NCBI GenBank assembly: GCA_027943335.1
Contig: BSBK01001579.1
Coordinates: 448,501 to 512,500 of the forward strand
Direction: 5' to 3'
Source of the DNA: Chamaecyparis obtusa
Taxonomy: Eukaryota; Streptophyta; Pinopsida; Cupressales; Cupressaceae
DNA length: 64,000 bases
Below are positions 1-11,737 of this stretch, in pieces. How positions within the stretch are numbered: position 1 is the stretch's first letter; every line of letters begins with the position of its first letter. The notes under the pieces were generated by a model, which worked only from the letters and a program-made list of their open reading frames with translations, was not told the DNA's origin and searched no databases. The translations under genes and the position numbers were made by a program.

Positions 1-331
1 CATATAAGAAGGTTATCCATAGTCAAAACATCTATCAATATGATGAAATAGTATTTCAATATAAACAAATACCACTAAGCTAAGAAAAGTAGTTCCCTAG
101 ATAAAGAGAAAGAAGGGAGAACCTTGCCCCCTAGGGATGAAAGAAAGGGATACCTTTCCAAGACACATGTCCTAGAAATGATATCTTAAATAAATGGATG
201 AAAATATATCATAATACAAACCATAGATATAAATGAAAGAATAAAAAATTAAGCTCAAAGCAAGAACATAATGGATTCTGGAAGACAGGATGAAATATAC
301 CTCTTGCCCCCCAGTCTAGAGGAGAAAAGAT

Positions 332-1497
332 CTATATTATATTAGAATGAGGGGTAAAATTATGAAGAAATCTCAAAGGAGAAGTTTCTTTTCTCTTATC
401 TTTTTGGATTGGGTAATAAGGAGAAGGTACTTTGAAGAATATTTGCACATCTACATTATGAACCATAGTTTGAACCTCAACATAAGCATGGGAAAAACTA
501 GGAATAGAAGATGGAGAATTAGGAATCAGATTAGGAAAGATAGGATTAGGATTAGGAAGATTAGGAACTAGATTAGGAGGGATATAATTAGGATTAGGAA
601 GATTAGGAACACTAGTAAAAGTGTAGGAAGTGATATGAATGGGAGACACAACCAGAGGAACACTTGGAACCACAGTTGGAAAAGAGTTTGAATAGATATA
701 AGTAATATTATGGTAAGAAGTCTATGAGGTAGGATCTTGATTTCCCATAAGATCACCACTAAGAGGAAGAGCATTAAGGGAATTCACATCTTTCTCCTCT
801 AATGCCTCATCACTATAAGAAATCCCAAATGGAGGTGAAGGATATATAATGTCATCTTCTTTCGCATAAGGGGAGTGTGTTTTAGAGAATATGTCATCCT
901 TTTGTATCAAAAATTCTTCACAAGGAGGGGATAAATCAATGTATTTATCCAAGGGTTCATCCCAAAAAGTAGAATTATCCACAATGGATTCATGAGGAAG
1001 AGAGTAACCAACATCCAAATCCAAATGTTCATCCCAAATAGGAGGATTATCCACAATGGTTTCATGAGGAAGAGAGTAATCAACATCCAAATCCAAAGGT
1101 TCATCCCAAATAGGAGGATTATCCACAATGGTTTCATGATGAAGAGAGTAATAAACATCCAAATCTAAAGGTTCATCCCAAATAGGAGGATTATCATCCC
1201 TATCCATTAAGAACATTGTAGGAGTGTCATAAGTCATTAAAGCTTGATCCCTAAAGGGGAAAGAAGGTAAATTGTATTGTAAAATAGGCTCATAGAAAAT
1301 ACATATATGAGGAGAAGAATGAACATCAATCCCCAACTCATCTTTGTAAAGGTCAATTGAAGAGATTGTAGAGGAAGATGAAATAGGAATAGGATCAATG
1401 GAGATCTCATTCGAACAATTTTCATCCTCACTTCCATGTACCTCATTAAGGGATCTATCCTCTTTTGCAAGAAAGACCTCATCAAAGTATTAAAAAC
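332..1497 (-). pseudogene. Unidentified acidic ORF with four 24-residue repeats and an Asn/Pro-rich tail
   Basis: One minus-strand frame is open from about 1497 to 332, broken by a single TAG at 719-721 that fits a CAG codon changed by C-to-T. The first half is acidic. It contains four tandem 24-residue repeats (72-bp period, units at 955, 1027, 1099 and 1171 on the plus strand) built around the core DNPPIWDEPLDLDV followed by YSLPHETIV. The second half, after the TAG, is rich in Pro, Asn and Leu, with short NLPNPN-type repeats. I see no catalytic motif, zinc knuckle or signal peptide. It is probably an extra ORF or an N-terminal gag region of the minus-strand LTR element. No in-frame ATG is evident at the beginning; the frame simply opens. 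I do not recognise the family. Confidence 0.5.
955..1200. repeat. 72-bp tandem repeat, 3.5-4 copies, in coding frame
   Basis: Units start at 955, 1027, 1099 and 1171, exactly 72 bp apart. The period is a multiple of three, so each unit adds 24 residues without shifting the frame. The last two full units are nearly identical, and the first is the most diverged. Confidence 0.9.
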
Positions 1498-1728
1498 AAA
1501 AATCATACATTTTGAACACAAAGTAATACTAAAAGCATGAAAATGTAAATGTTTTTACATTTTTAAAGATATTTTGCAATTTTTTTTGTATTTTTGGAAT
1601 ATAAATGCAAGAGCATAAAAGAAATCTACTTTTGTAAGCATGTAACATCCAACACAAAATGAAATCTAACACAATAGGGCATCTAATTCCACAAAAGAAA
1701 AGGGGTAAGTATGTCTGGTTCACCAAAA

Positions 1729-3294
1729 TGAATAGGATGAAATCGGGTCCACCCTAAAATGTATGGGGGAAATATGAGATCTAATTCTAAATTCAAATTC
1801 CCAAAGGAGAGATCCAAATTGATCAACCATAAGGTTAATGCACAATTGAATCAATCTATGGAGAATGTGAAAGAGGAAGAAAACCTTATATTTCCCTATG
1901 GATAAGATGTGCTTGAAATCTGAAATAATTGAAAGGCAAATACTAACCTCAAAATAGGGAAGATCTGGAAAATGCTAATTTCTGATGTCTGTGTGTAGTT
2001 TCGGGCAATTCTGCAACCTGTTTTGGACTGGAAATGTTGAGATGAAGAAAACCCAAAAACATTTTATCTTTCTGACAGCAGGTAGTCTTTGACCCTGATA
2101 AAAGGTCAAAGACCACATTAATATTTTGAAGGTCAACCTTGACTTTGTTCACAGATCTCAGAAGTTCACCAAAAAGGGTATCCAAATCTAAGCTCAGATC
2201 CATAGCTCCGCACCTGTACCTGTAAGAAAAAGAGGGTTTTTGTTGTTTGTTTGAGGGGTTTGCCTTGGTCAAACCCCAGTTTGGAATCAACCTTAATATT
2301 GAAATTTAAATGAGAATGCTAGCAAGTAGTAGAAGTAGATCTAGTAATGAAGCTATGCAATTTGAATAAATATGCAATTGTATTTCAAATGTAAACAAGT
2401 ATATTGATATGAAAGCTTGAACACAACAATGACAAATGTAAATCAAAACCATGAAAGTAAATGAAAATCCTACATGATTGTATGCTTGGAATCCACCTTG
2501 ATAGAAGAATGAATGGATCTAGAAGATGAACAAAGGATCTTGAAGGAAGATCACACCATCATGATGGCTAGATCTAGGGTTTGAAAGATGAATCTTGCAT
2601 GCTTGAACCAAATCCCTTCAAAGGATTGAATGCTTGAATCCTTGATCTTCAATGGAGAAATTGAATGGAGAAGAGGGCTTGGATGCTTCCTTGAAATGCT
2701 TGATCTTTCTTGAGAGCTTGAGATGAGATATGAAAACTTGATTGAGAGATGGAGAAAATGAGAGAGGAAGGCTTCCTTTTATAGTCATCTAGGGCACAAT
2801 CCTCTAGAGAAGGTCGAAATTGGGGAATTAAATTCCAATTAACCTTAACCCCTAGAAATGGACCCATATTAAATGCAATTTAAGGATTTACCATTCCGAA
2901 ACCTGAAATGGCTGACCCGGAAGCAAGAAAACAAATATTTTTGAAACCCAACATCCATAAATCATGGGAATCTAAAATTTTAAATTTGGGTCAAGGACGT
3001 GGTAGACCCCACCCTAGGTCAAGGTCAAGGTCATCCCTAACCTAGGTCAGGGTTGAGGTCGACTTTGACCCTCAAGGTCAACTTTGACCTTGAGGTCAGA
3101 AACCTCAAGACCTCAATCCATAATGCTAGGAAATGAAAAAATAAAGTGAAATCAAGTAGAGAGAGAAGTAGAATGGGGGGAGAAAGCTAGATTCAAGAAA
3201 AAACCTGATCAAGGTGCTTGACATGACCCCATACTACTTACTCGAAGGGCTAAATGCTCTTAACATGGAAGTGCTTCCATTTTAAGATGATACA
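1729..3294 (-). mobile_element. Putative 5' LTR of the minus-strand element
   Basis: On the plus strand the segment begins TGAATAGG and ends GATGATACA, i.e. TG...CA ends. The minus strand carries a TATA box (2777-2783) followed by a purine/pyrimidine-rich transcribed leader. A PBS-like sequence lies just outside the 1729 end. At 3295 the sequence switches abruptly to the tail of a different (Tat) LTR, and 3295-3299 (CAAGC) could be the target duplication. The partner LTR is outside the window, so the boundaries are inferred from the termini and the junction only. The region also has GGTCAAGGTCA-type repeats at 2990-3110. Short ORFs here look like chance. Confidence 0.5.
2777..2783 (-). promoter_or_regulatory. 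TATA box of the minus-strand LTR
   Basis: The minus strand reads GACTATAAAAGGAAGC, a canonical TATA context, about 510 bp inside the LTR start. The bases after it are CT- and AG-rich, as expected for an LTR transcript start. Confidence 0.55.
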
Positions 3295-3597
3295 CAAGCT
3301 GTAGATTAACTTTGCATTCTCACTCTTAGATTACAATTGCACTCTCATTCTTAGCTTAATTCATTCCAATTTAATCATTTTCTTAGTATTTAAAATCCTC
3401 CTTTTTAGTTTGGTCTATGGTTTTTGGGCTCTCAATTCTGAGAGTAATTCAAAAACCCCATCTAAATAGGAGGTGATAGGTCGATTCAATTGAGTGTGTG
3501 AAGTGGACAATTCATGTTCATCTTCATATATGATCATTGAGCAATGACCATGTTGAGGTCTATGGCTGAATTCAAGGTCCATATTCAAACATAAACA
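3295..3597 (+). mobile_element. 5' LTR tail of the Tat element (interrupted copy)
   Basis: This segment aligns over about 300 bp with 52238-52535. They share the stretch from AGATTAACTTTGCATTCT to the terminal CATAAACA with scattered substitutions, by eye less than one in ten. The upstream LTR part is missing because another LTR element abuts at 3294. Confidence 0.85.
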
Positions 3598-3600
3598 TTT

Positions 3601-3617
3601 TGGCACCCACCGTGGGG
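3601..3617 (+). other. Primer-binding site of the Tat element
   Basis: TGGCACCCACCGTGGGG follows the LTR end CATAAACA after three T residues. It starts with TGG and matches the TGGCGCCCACCGTGGGG style seen after LTRs of Tat-type elements, with one CpG-to-CA change (CGC to CAC). Confidence 0.8.
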
Positions 3618-3704
3618 TAGAAAATTAATTTCTGGCCTCACTCTCGAAAGGCTTCTGATAAGAATTTAAAGCTTTATCCATATGGTCCATACAACTAAGT
3701 ACAA

Positions 3705-3830
3705 AATCTCACGTGAGCTTTCTAACTGTGTCATGTGAAGTTTTGCTGCCAGTAGCACTTTCTCACGTGCAACATAGTACTTTCTCGCGCATAGTCGTGT
3801 ACTTCCTCATGTGAGACTTGCCATCAATTT
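3705..3830. repeat. Cluster of CTCACGTGAG-like palindromes, copy 1
   Basis: Repeated short phrases of the form TTCCTCACGTGAGA occur here: TCTCACGTGAG near 3707, TTTCTCACGTGC near 3762, TTTCTCGCGCAT near 3780 and TTCCTCATGTGAGA near 3805. The same phrases recur at 6240-6355 and 24735-24955, i.e. on both non-coding sides of the gag-pol region. Confidence 0.65.
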
Positions 3831-4789
3831 TTGAAATTTTTTTCAGTTTCTACAAATTTCCTGCACTGTTTTCTTACATTATTACATGCTATTATTTTTT
3901 ATATCTCTTTTTTTTTTATAGCATAACAGTGGGCTGCAGGACGTTGATGAAGACATGACATACTAATGGTTTTCTTGCAAGACGATTGTCAAAGACATTT
4001 CAAAAACATTCTTCTTGTTTATTGCTTTATTCACATAGTTTAACTAGGGCCTTGTGAAGATTTCTTAAGGGTCTTGATAGCAGGATAGGGTAATATGATC
4101 TTCATTACATGGAAGTGATGCCCATGGATGAATCCAAGACCCATATTTTGCTAGCATGATAGCTATTTAGGGAAGCAAGGAAAGGTAATGAATATTTAGC
4201 ATGTCCATTTGTTAAGGGATTATGCTCTTCTCTCTTTGAGAGAATCAGAAACCCAAAAGCTTGTGGATTGGTTGAAGAGGAGTTAGCTCGGTGGTAGACA
4301 TGTCTTGTGTGTTTGGGTAATGTGAAGAGGTAGAGAAGTATTCTCTTCTCTCTTTGAGAGAATCAGAAAATCCAACCCTTTGATCTAAGCCAAAGTCTAT
4401 GTTAGGGAAAACTTTAAGAAACCTCCTCCCTAGAAAAAGTATAAAATCCTAGCGAATCCTACATTATTTTGGGTAAAAAAAATAATATTGTTGGCGAATT
4501 TTTTTAATTTGAAAGGAAAAAATATTATTTGTACTGGCAATTTTTTTCAATTATATGAAAATTCTATAAAATATTGGTGAATCTTTCATTATTGAAGAAA
4601 ATCATGATGACGGGAGCCCATACCTAGAAATCATCATTATTTGATAGGGGTTTGGGGGCAACGCCCCCAGGATGGGCTAAATGAATTTTATTATTTTATT
4701 AAGGTACTATGAGTTAATTTTATATCTCCTAACAGAAGATAACCCTACATTTTGTAACCATTTGATGATCTGAGATCAATGGAAGGAAT

Positions 4790-5012
4790 TCTATTTTAGG
4801 CCAAGGTTTTAAAGGACACAAAGATTCCCCTGAAAGTCTCCAATATAGAGACATGTGTCAAATCTATTTCGGGCCAAAGTTTTAAAATCCATAAAGTTTC
4901 ATTGAAAGTCTTCAGAATAGAGATAAAAAGTTTCATTTATTCTAGGCCAAAGTTTGAAAGGATAAAAAGTTCCATGAAAAGTCTCTGGAATAGAGACACA
5001 TGTCAAATCTAT
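4790..5012. repeat. Degenerate tandem repeat, three units of about 75 bp
   Basis: Three successive units share a core reading roughly TCTATTCTAGGCCAAAG, then AAAGTTTC..TGAAAGTCT, then AATAGAGACA. The units start near 4790, 4865 and 4937. The first and third both end with a variant of GAGACACATGTCAAATC. Confidence 0.7.
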
Positions 5013-6239
5013 GTACTTAACCCGTACTCTAACTTAATTTTTGACCATATATTGGTGAATATGACCATCGATTAAGACAAGCTTTGGAAATTATAGATGA
5101 AAATATTCAATTTACCGTGTGGAAAAATTAATTTGATTGGCGAAGTCATCGCTAAAATAAAAATAATTCCATGGCACTATTGGTGATTTGCCTATGCATG
5201 GGACCCAATTTTTATAAAGTGTAGGGGACATGGCCATCCCGAAAGTCCAATTTTTTTTGCCAAATTTTGGGTCTCTGATGATGAAATTCACCAATTGGTG
5301 AATATTCACCACTAAAGTTATCCCTAGTCTGTGTCACATTTAGAGGGCCTGCCGGAAGTTGAACCTCTGGGAACAACCCCAGTGAGTACACACCTATTGC
5401 TAGTGATTCCACCTCACTATAATAAAGAAAGCTTTTTTGAGTCTAAAGACTCCAAAGACATGTTAACTTCTTTCTCTTGATTATGACTATCATCTTGAGA
5501 AAGCTCTGTCGATTGTACTGAGCGGTGCCACTCCTAGCCCTACTTGCGGGGGTGTATGACTTTCAGGTGTCAGTGTGGCTATGAGGCCCTAGCTCTATAT
5601 TGGGGGCACCAAAGGTTAGTGTGAATGGAAGCCCACTAAACACTCTCTTAGTTAGTTGCCTACCTAGATCACCTCTGAAAGGAGACATAATCTTTTTGCA
5701 GAAAGGAGGAAGAATCTCTCCCCTAGATTCTCACCATAGGCATGCACCTGGTTGTTTGAAGGTGGTATATGACACTGGCCCCTGCTTCAAGAGTAACCTT
5801 TGAACATGTATTATTGATTCCTTGGAAACACCAAAAATATGGCCACCCTTTAGGGGGTGACATGACTGTGTGAGGTGAACGCATGCACATAAGTTGTGAG
5901 GTGCATTGTCTTCTCTACCAATTTTTTTTTAGGGATAATTGAGTGTTTCTTTTGAGTCTTAAACTATCCAACATGATCAAACTTGTCAAACACTCCCATG
6001 ATTCTTACGAGTTTCTTTGTCCTTGGTAGAACTATTTGCAACTACTGATTGTGTCATTATTTCTTGGTCCAAACTTTATGCTTGTAAATGAGTGATTGAA
6101 ACCTTCAAACTAAGATTGCTGATTCAAACTATCCCAAAACTGTCTGAAAACTTGATATTCTACCAGAGAATAGTTCATGTTGTGTCTCAAAATCTGATTT
6201 TTGTCTTGAAAACTATGTTGATCTATAGAACCCTAGTCT

Positions 6240-6355
6240 TCTCCCGCGTGAGATTTTAGGAAACTGTGCATTTCCTCGTCCAAGACAACATTTTCTCATG
6301 CACAATTTAGCATTTCCTTGATGAACCAACACTTCCTCATGTGAGACTCTACCCT
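6240..6355. repeat. Cluster of CTCACGTGAG-like palindromes, copy 2
   Basis: It contains TTCTCCCGCGTGAGA (6240), ATTTCCTCGTCCAAGAC, TTTTCTCATGCAC and CTTCCTCATGTGAGACTC (6345). These are the same phrase family as at 3705-3830. CpG positions are often replaced by TpG or CpA. Confidence 0.6.
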
Positions 6356-6949
6356 GGCTTTCAAAATAGAAAGCTATTTCCTATTGACTAGTCAATTTTC
6401 TGCCTGATCTGGTTTTTTCTCGGGGTCTGTTTGTCTATTCCCCTATTGTCCACTATCTGAAATTGAGTGTCTCAACTTGAGAACTGATCGATTACTTCTT
6501 AAGCTCACATTGTCTCTTTGTTATCTATCCTATCTTACTATTCTTTTGTACCTTCCAATGTGATAGTCACATCTTGGTTGTTCTAGCCATACTCTTGAAG
6601 ATTCATGCTAGGTACACTTCATATCTTGGTTGTTCTAGCCTTTATCTCCTTTTTTCTATCCTAGAGATAGAGTTCTGAGCATAATCCTAGGTCCTCCCTC
6701 ATTACTTAATCTTTGTCTATGGTTGTTACGACTAGAAGTGGCAATGTATTCCCCATACATGGTACCAGACAAGGTAGAGGTAGATCTCATAATCCAGGAA
6801 GAGGTCATTCTGAACCTATCATACAACTTGAGTGTCAAGAGGGATCCTCATGTTCCTCCTCATCGAGAATCTTAAGAGAAAGTCCACCTTAATATCCATC
6901 TCCTACTAGTTGGCCTAAGGTCAAATGTACATTTCACATAGATATTAGT

Positions 6950-9245
6950 TTGAATCAGAATCTAGTGTTTCAAGAGCATTACTTTTCATTGTTTCAAAAT
7001 CAACCCGACTTATTGTTTCAAGAACAACATAACCCACTGTTCCAAGATCAACAAAATTTTGAAAGGTCACCATCTGAACTTGATCATATTGACCATATTG
7101 AATCTATTTCCATGACCTCTCTACATACTATGCACACTCATGTTGAATTTGTGCATGCTACACAATCTCATTGTGACAAGATGGTAGAACCATTTGACTT
7201 CCAATAGGGTGAATACAACAAAAGTCATGATCAATCTTGAAATGACCAACGTCATGATCAATCTCAAAATGATCAACATCATGATCAATCTCACCATGAT
7301 CAGAATCAATATCAATCCTAGAACAAGTCTCAAAATGACCAGCAACAATATCAATATCACTCTCAACATGACCAGAATCAAGATCAACCCCCAAGCATTT
7401 TTGAAATTCTTGGTAATGATGATGAGATAACCCAAAATGACATAGATGCTATGAAAGCCAATAGGATTCTTCTCAAGAAGATGGAAATCCTCTTTCTAGA
7501 AGAGAAGGAGAAATATTTTCTAGAACTGACTAAACAAGGGGCCAAGTTACCCCTAGATTTCAAAGTAGAGACACTTTTGGCTAAAGAAGAAGAAACCGAG
7601 ACCACTAAACTACAAAAGATGGTCTGAAACATGTAGGACCAAATTAGTCAACTTCCAAAGGATAAGGATAAACTAGTACAATAGTTCACAATGGAAAGCA
7701 TCTTCCCTTTCCCATTTGATAAAAGTCTTTGCATGCTTCCCTTTTCAAAAGGAGTAGAACTTCCTAAGTATAATAAATATCTGGGTGCTACTGATTCCCA
7801 AGATCACTTGAGAGAGTTTGGTGCTCTATCCATGGAGTTCATACATGACTAGACTTACCTTATGCATCTCTTTCCTCATAGCTTGGGTGGGTCAGCTATG
7901 GAGTGGTTCTCTCAACTACCCAATGGTATCAACACTTTTGACGAGATTGCTTATTTGTTTCTCCAATATTATTCGCACAATATCCAACATCCGGTCAACA
8001 TTCAAGATCTTTGTAATCTAAAATAGTGACAAGGGGAACCTTTCCTAATATTTCTCCAGAGATGCAAACAACTCTGTATGAAATATCCTCGCAAACTACC
8101 TGAGTCTGAAAAACTTGATATCTTCTTAGACAATCTCATCCCAGATTTTGGATATCAAGTACAATTACAAGGTCTCCAAACTTATGATAGTATGATTAAG
8201 CAAGCTTTGCGAATAAAAGCATTTATGGTCAAGAAAGGAGAGTTGACTTTGAACAAGGATAAAAAGAAAGGGTCTTCTTCCTCAAACAAAGACAAACAAA
8301 AGTTTGTCAACAAGAATAGAGATGTTGTAAATGATGGCGTTGTTGACAATGTGACCCCAAAACCTTCAAAATCTATTTTCAATCTTACCTCTAGTATAAA
8401 AGTGGTCAAAGCCACTGAAAAGGTTGCAATAGACACTTAGCCACCTTCAAGATTTTCTAGAAACAAACCTTCGGCCTCTCAACCCAAGCATGACTTCACT
8501 TCCTTAGGAAAATCGCTTGATGTGGTTTATAAGACTCTCATGCAAAACCAAATACTCGCTCCTTTGGAAAATTCACATCTCTATGATCCTCAACCATGAC
8601 CCACTTGGTGGAATGACAATTCATACTGTGATTATCACCAAAACAAGGGTCATAAAACTTCTAATTGTCTCTAGTTGTGCCATAAGATCCAAGATCTGAT
8701 TGATAATAGTGACATTGTTGTGGACAACCATAACAAGAACTTAGATCACTAGGTATTTAAAGACCCCTTTCCTCCTCATGAGAAAGGTGAATTATCCAAG
8801 CCCAAGAATGCCAATGCCAAGGTTAACTATACGTACACCACCAATGACAATGTCATTAATATGGTTGAACCTATTGAGGTTAAGTACTGTGACGTGATCA
8901 CTATCAAGGGGAGAAAGGATGCTCCTAAGCCCAAAACTATGTTTGTCTTGCCAGGCCTTGTGTCTCATGCTTTCAAACCTAAACCATCTTAGGATTGTGT
9001 GAATGTTGTTACTCAATCTCATGTGAAGATCACCATGAAGGGTCTCAGCCCTTCTACATCTGCACTGAAGCAACCTACTGATAAATCTATTGTTAGTCCT
9101 ACCAACAAGAACTTAGAATCAGTCTCCACACCTGGCACTACTAATTATAGCATTGTAGACTAGTTACAGTGTACCAATGCTTAGATCACTATCTTTGAGC
9201 TATTGAAGATCTCACCTACTCATAGGGAGATTCTTGATAAAGCCT
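6950..9245 (+). pseudogene. gag: Tat-lineage gag, broken
   Basis: One frame runs from the ATG at 6950 to about 9240 with many in-frame stops. The N-terminus is rich in Gln, Phe and Asp. At 7184-7390 there is a low-complexity H-D-Q-S-Q-N segment made by repeated CATGATCAATCT units. The retrotransposon-gag core covers roughly 7700-8240, with recognisable GGSAMEWFSQLPNGI and FLQRCKQL segments. A lysine-rich stretch follows (8240-8310). At 8600-8672 lies the Cys/His segment CDYHQNKGHKTSNC, which stands in for a zinc knuckle in Tat gag. Most stops are TAG or TAA where related proteins have Gln or Trp. A one-base frameshift near 9250 separates it from protease. The protein would coat element RNA in cytoplasmic particles. 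This copy cannot make it. Confidence 0.75.
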
Positions 9246-9700
9246 CACTAAGGAAAATGTCCCAAAAGATTTGGATCTCGACCAATTTCAATCCATGGTG
9301 GGTCACCTGACCTTACCACATTCTTTGTTCTTCTCTGAAGAAGATGACCATTTGCTGAGCCATCCGCACAATGCTCCTCTGCATATTGAAGTCATGGTAG
9401 GCCCAAAGCACATCTTCCACATCCTCACTGATAATGGTGCCAGCCTTAATATCCTCTCTACTAAGCTACTTACCCAATTAGGCTATGATGAAGATTGCAT
9501 AGATTCCCACAAGAAAATCACTATCAAGGCATATGATGAAGAGGAACAAAAATCCAAAGGTCTGGTTGTGCTGCCAATCTGAGTTGGACCTATTGAGAGG
9601 GATGTTTGTTTGTCAAGTTCTAGACATTCCCCTTCCATATAACATACTTTTGGGAAGACCATGGATTCATGAAATGTAGGTAGTTCCATCAACATATCAC
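9246..9700 (+). pseudogene. pro: Tat-lineage retropepsin-like protease, frameshifted
   Basis: The translated segment contains ILTDNGASLNILS, the Asp-Ser/Asn-Gly-Ala type aspartic protease active site, followed by the expected GYDEDCIDSHKKITIKAYD region. The frame is open from 9271 to 9582. Near 9600 it shifts by one base, after which the hydrophobic C-terminal half (ILLGRPWIHEM) is readable in the neighbouring frame to about 9680. The DSG serine is Asn here. It would cleave the element polyprotein, but it is inactive through the frameshift. Confidence 0.75.
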
Positions 9701-10089
9701 CAATTGATCAAGTTCTCATTCCAAAAAGCAGAGGTGATAGTACCTACTAATACAAACTATTCTTGAAATACACTCACACAATTTGCAAATATTTTTGTCC
9801 CAACTAATAGAGAGTCTACTGAATCCTATGATGCCAAACTCAAAGAAATGGAACATACTTTGAAACTTATGGATATAGGCATGGGTGGTATCAAATTTAA
9901 CCTGTGTTATAATTAACAGCTTTGCCTCTATCTCCCTATTCCTACGGGAGACCCTCTGAGAGAAATAAACCCTCCGCTAGTTCTCCTCAAATAGTCTATG
10001 ATGGTACCTTTGTACAGAACACAATGCCACTAGAAGATGAGGATGAGGAAAGAGCTATTACAACTTAGCTTTACAAAGAAAAGGACACA

Positions 10090-10554
10090 TCTGAACAAAT
10101 CACTCTTGCTCGTGACTTAGAACAAGAACCATATAGTGAAGCCTTTAAAATCATGAAGCACTTTGGTTACAAAGGGAGTGGCCCTATAGGGGTGAATGAC
10201 AATGGTTTTCTTGAACCAATTGAAGCCACAGGTCATCAAACCAAGGACACTATAGGTCTAGGCTTCAAGAAAATCCCATTTCATTTAGGGATCAACAAAT
10301 TTATACCAGAACCTGAATCTCAGCCAAAACCTAAGGACACCACTACAGTTAGAAATCCAAAGGAAATATCTGATGAGGATATCTTTCCCTATCCTATTCC
10401 TCCATATTTTGCTAAATTTCTTGAAGAACCAGATGATTTTGTGCTGTGTGCCAATACGGCAGAGACTGGCAGTCATTCTGATGACACCGCTTTAGTACAT
10501 CTACTCACATATGACCAATGGAGAGAAATGCAAATTGCCGATCCTAATTTTTAG
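10090..10554 (+). pseudogene. Protease-RT linker with G-patch-like domain
   Basis: The segment around 10140-10290 reads FKIMKHFGYKGSGPIG, then NGFLEPIEATGHQT, then IGLGFKK. This is the hydrophobic-Gly-(Y/W)-x-G-x-G ... G(I/F)xxPI ... GLG(Y/F) layout of a G-patch, an RNA-binding module known after the protease of several retroelements. The rest of the frame to 10554 is Pro/Glu-rich linker. It lies between the protease and RT of the same Tat element, as expected for such an accessory domain. Some G-patch glycines are replaced, so this is a degenerate member and the assignment is moderate. Confidence 0.55.
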
Positions 10555-11119
10555 GGTGAACAGTACATACCACCATCCTTTCAGGAGAAATTCAAGAAAG
10601 AACAAAACCCAAAAACTATTAGTGCTGCAAGAAATGAAAATGAGTCAAATGGTACAACCAGTGTTGATGGAATTCCTATATCAAGCATCACTGATTCACA
10701 CGAGTATGAGTTCGATTCTCTATCTGATGCAACTTTTGATAAAGATATAGATGTTGTTCATGTGTATGAGAACCTTCTCAAAGTAGGTGAAGGGTCTAGT
10801 GTTAGGATGATCAAGTGTGATTCCACTAATACTAAGATTCTCTATACTTTCACTGTGACATCTTAAAGTGACATGAACACACCTCTAGATGAGATTTTTT
10901 TAGGTCTCAACTTGCTTGTCCACACTTTCGATGACTATACTATGAACACACTTGAACTAGCCACTTCTCTTTCACTTTTCCATCCTGAGCTCATCAACTG
11001 TAACTCTCCCTCTCTAGCTAGCGAAGTCCTTATGTTCCAAAATGACTATACTCTTGCATATTATCTCAACTCTATTGAACCTGTAATGTTCTCCACTAGT
11101 GAAGATAGTGTCAACATGA
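10555..11119 (+). pseudogene. Linker upstream of Tat RT, unidentified
   Basis: The frame is readable in pieces, notably 10873-11169 (starting MNTPLDEIFLGLN). There are stops and frame changes relative to RT. It is likely the polyprotein spacer between the G-patch segment and RT. No conserved motif is recognised. Confidence 0.4.
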
Positions 11120-11737
11120 TTGAAGCTGATATCAAGTATCTCAGCCACACAATTAAAAAAAAAGAATAAGTGCTCTGATGGTGAAAACCACATTGTGGCA
11201 GTGTCAGAGCTGAAAAAATTAAAAATAAAAGATGTATCCAAGGGTGAAAACCTCTCTGAGGTGCCCAAGGATGAGATACTTGATACACTTCCCAGTCATT
11301 TTCAAGAAAGATCATTAGTGCTGATTGAACCAACCCAACCAGTGAACTTGGGTATAGAAACTACACCTCAGATTATTCATCTAGCACAGTCATTATCTAC
11401 AAAAGAGAAAGAAGAGTTCACCAATTTCTTTTGAAGCAAGAAAATCAACTTTGCATGGACTTACTCTGATATGCCTGGATTGGATCCCAATCTAATAATG
11501 CATCATCTGTCTATTGCACTAGGTGTTAAGCTTGGTAAGATGCATCCACATGTGGCACTCTTAGTCAAGGTTGAGTTAGAAAAACTTCTCAAAACTGGTT
11601 TCATCAGAGACATTGACTATGCGAAATAGACTTCTAATATTGTTCCAGTTACTAAGTATGATAAATCCATTTGAGTCTGCACAGACTTTTGGGACCTGAA
11701 TAAAGCATGTCCTAAGGATGACTTCCCATTACCCAAC
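11120..11737 (+). pseudogene. pol: Tat reverse transcriptase, N-terminal half (interrupted by copia)
   Basis: The frame encodes the start of a gypsy RT. Visible segments are FAWTYSDMPGLDP, the KVELEKLLKTGFIRDIDY block, the CTDFWDLNKACPKDDFPLP block (Arg replaced by Trp, a change explained by CGG to TGG) and stops at Gln/Trp/Arg positions. It ends at codon Asn (11735-11737), exactly where the copia element is inserted. If the copia plus one 5-bp duplication (11738-18881) is left out, the frame continues without a shift into 18882. A few codons after the LGKMHP segment appear deleted relative to relatives. Confidence 0.85.
11733..11737. other. Target-site duplication CCAAC (left)
   Basis: CCAAC directly precedes the copia LTR TGTTAGG and is repeated exactly at 18877-18881 after the other LTR. 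Confidence 0.95.

Larger units (their letters stand above)
1..1728 (-). mobile_element. Internal region of a minus-strand LTR retrotransposon, cut by the window edge
   Basis: This stretch lies downstream, on the minus strand, of a putative 5' LTR at 1729-3294. A primer-binding-like site directly follows that LTR: on the minus strand 1728-1712 reads TTTTGGTGAACCAGACA, starting with the TGG that pairs with the CCA end of a tRNA. The only coding-like content is one long, partly broken acidic ORF (separate entry). No RT or integrase is visible, so the superfamily is unassigned. A Tat- or Athila-like gypsy element is possible because of the PBS style and the extra ORF, but this is inference. Confidence 0.45.
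3618..6949 (+). other. Non-coding leader of the Tat element
   Basis: No convincing coding region is present. It holds two clusters of CTCACGTGAG-like palindromes (3705-3830 and 6240-6355), a three-copy tandem repeat (4790-5012), two copies of a CTCTCTTTGAGAG-containing segment (4220-4250 and 4340-4372), a GGGGGCAACGCCCCC palindrome near 4650 and a TTCACCAATTGGTGAA palindrome near 5286. A leader of over 3 kb is long but not out of range for Tat elements. A further insertion inside it cannot be excluded. Confidence 0.55.

Noticed and set aside
4640..4665. GGGGGCAACGCCCCC as a transcription terminator hairpin
   Set aside because: It is a short palindrome in eukaryotic non-coding DNA without other support.
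7121..7435. Minus-strand Leu/Ile-rich ORFs opposite Tat gag
   Set aside because: They are the shadow of the CATGATCAATCT repeat coding for the Asp/Gln/His-rich gag segment.
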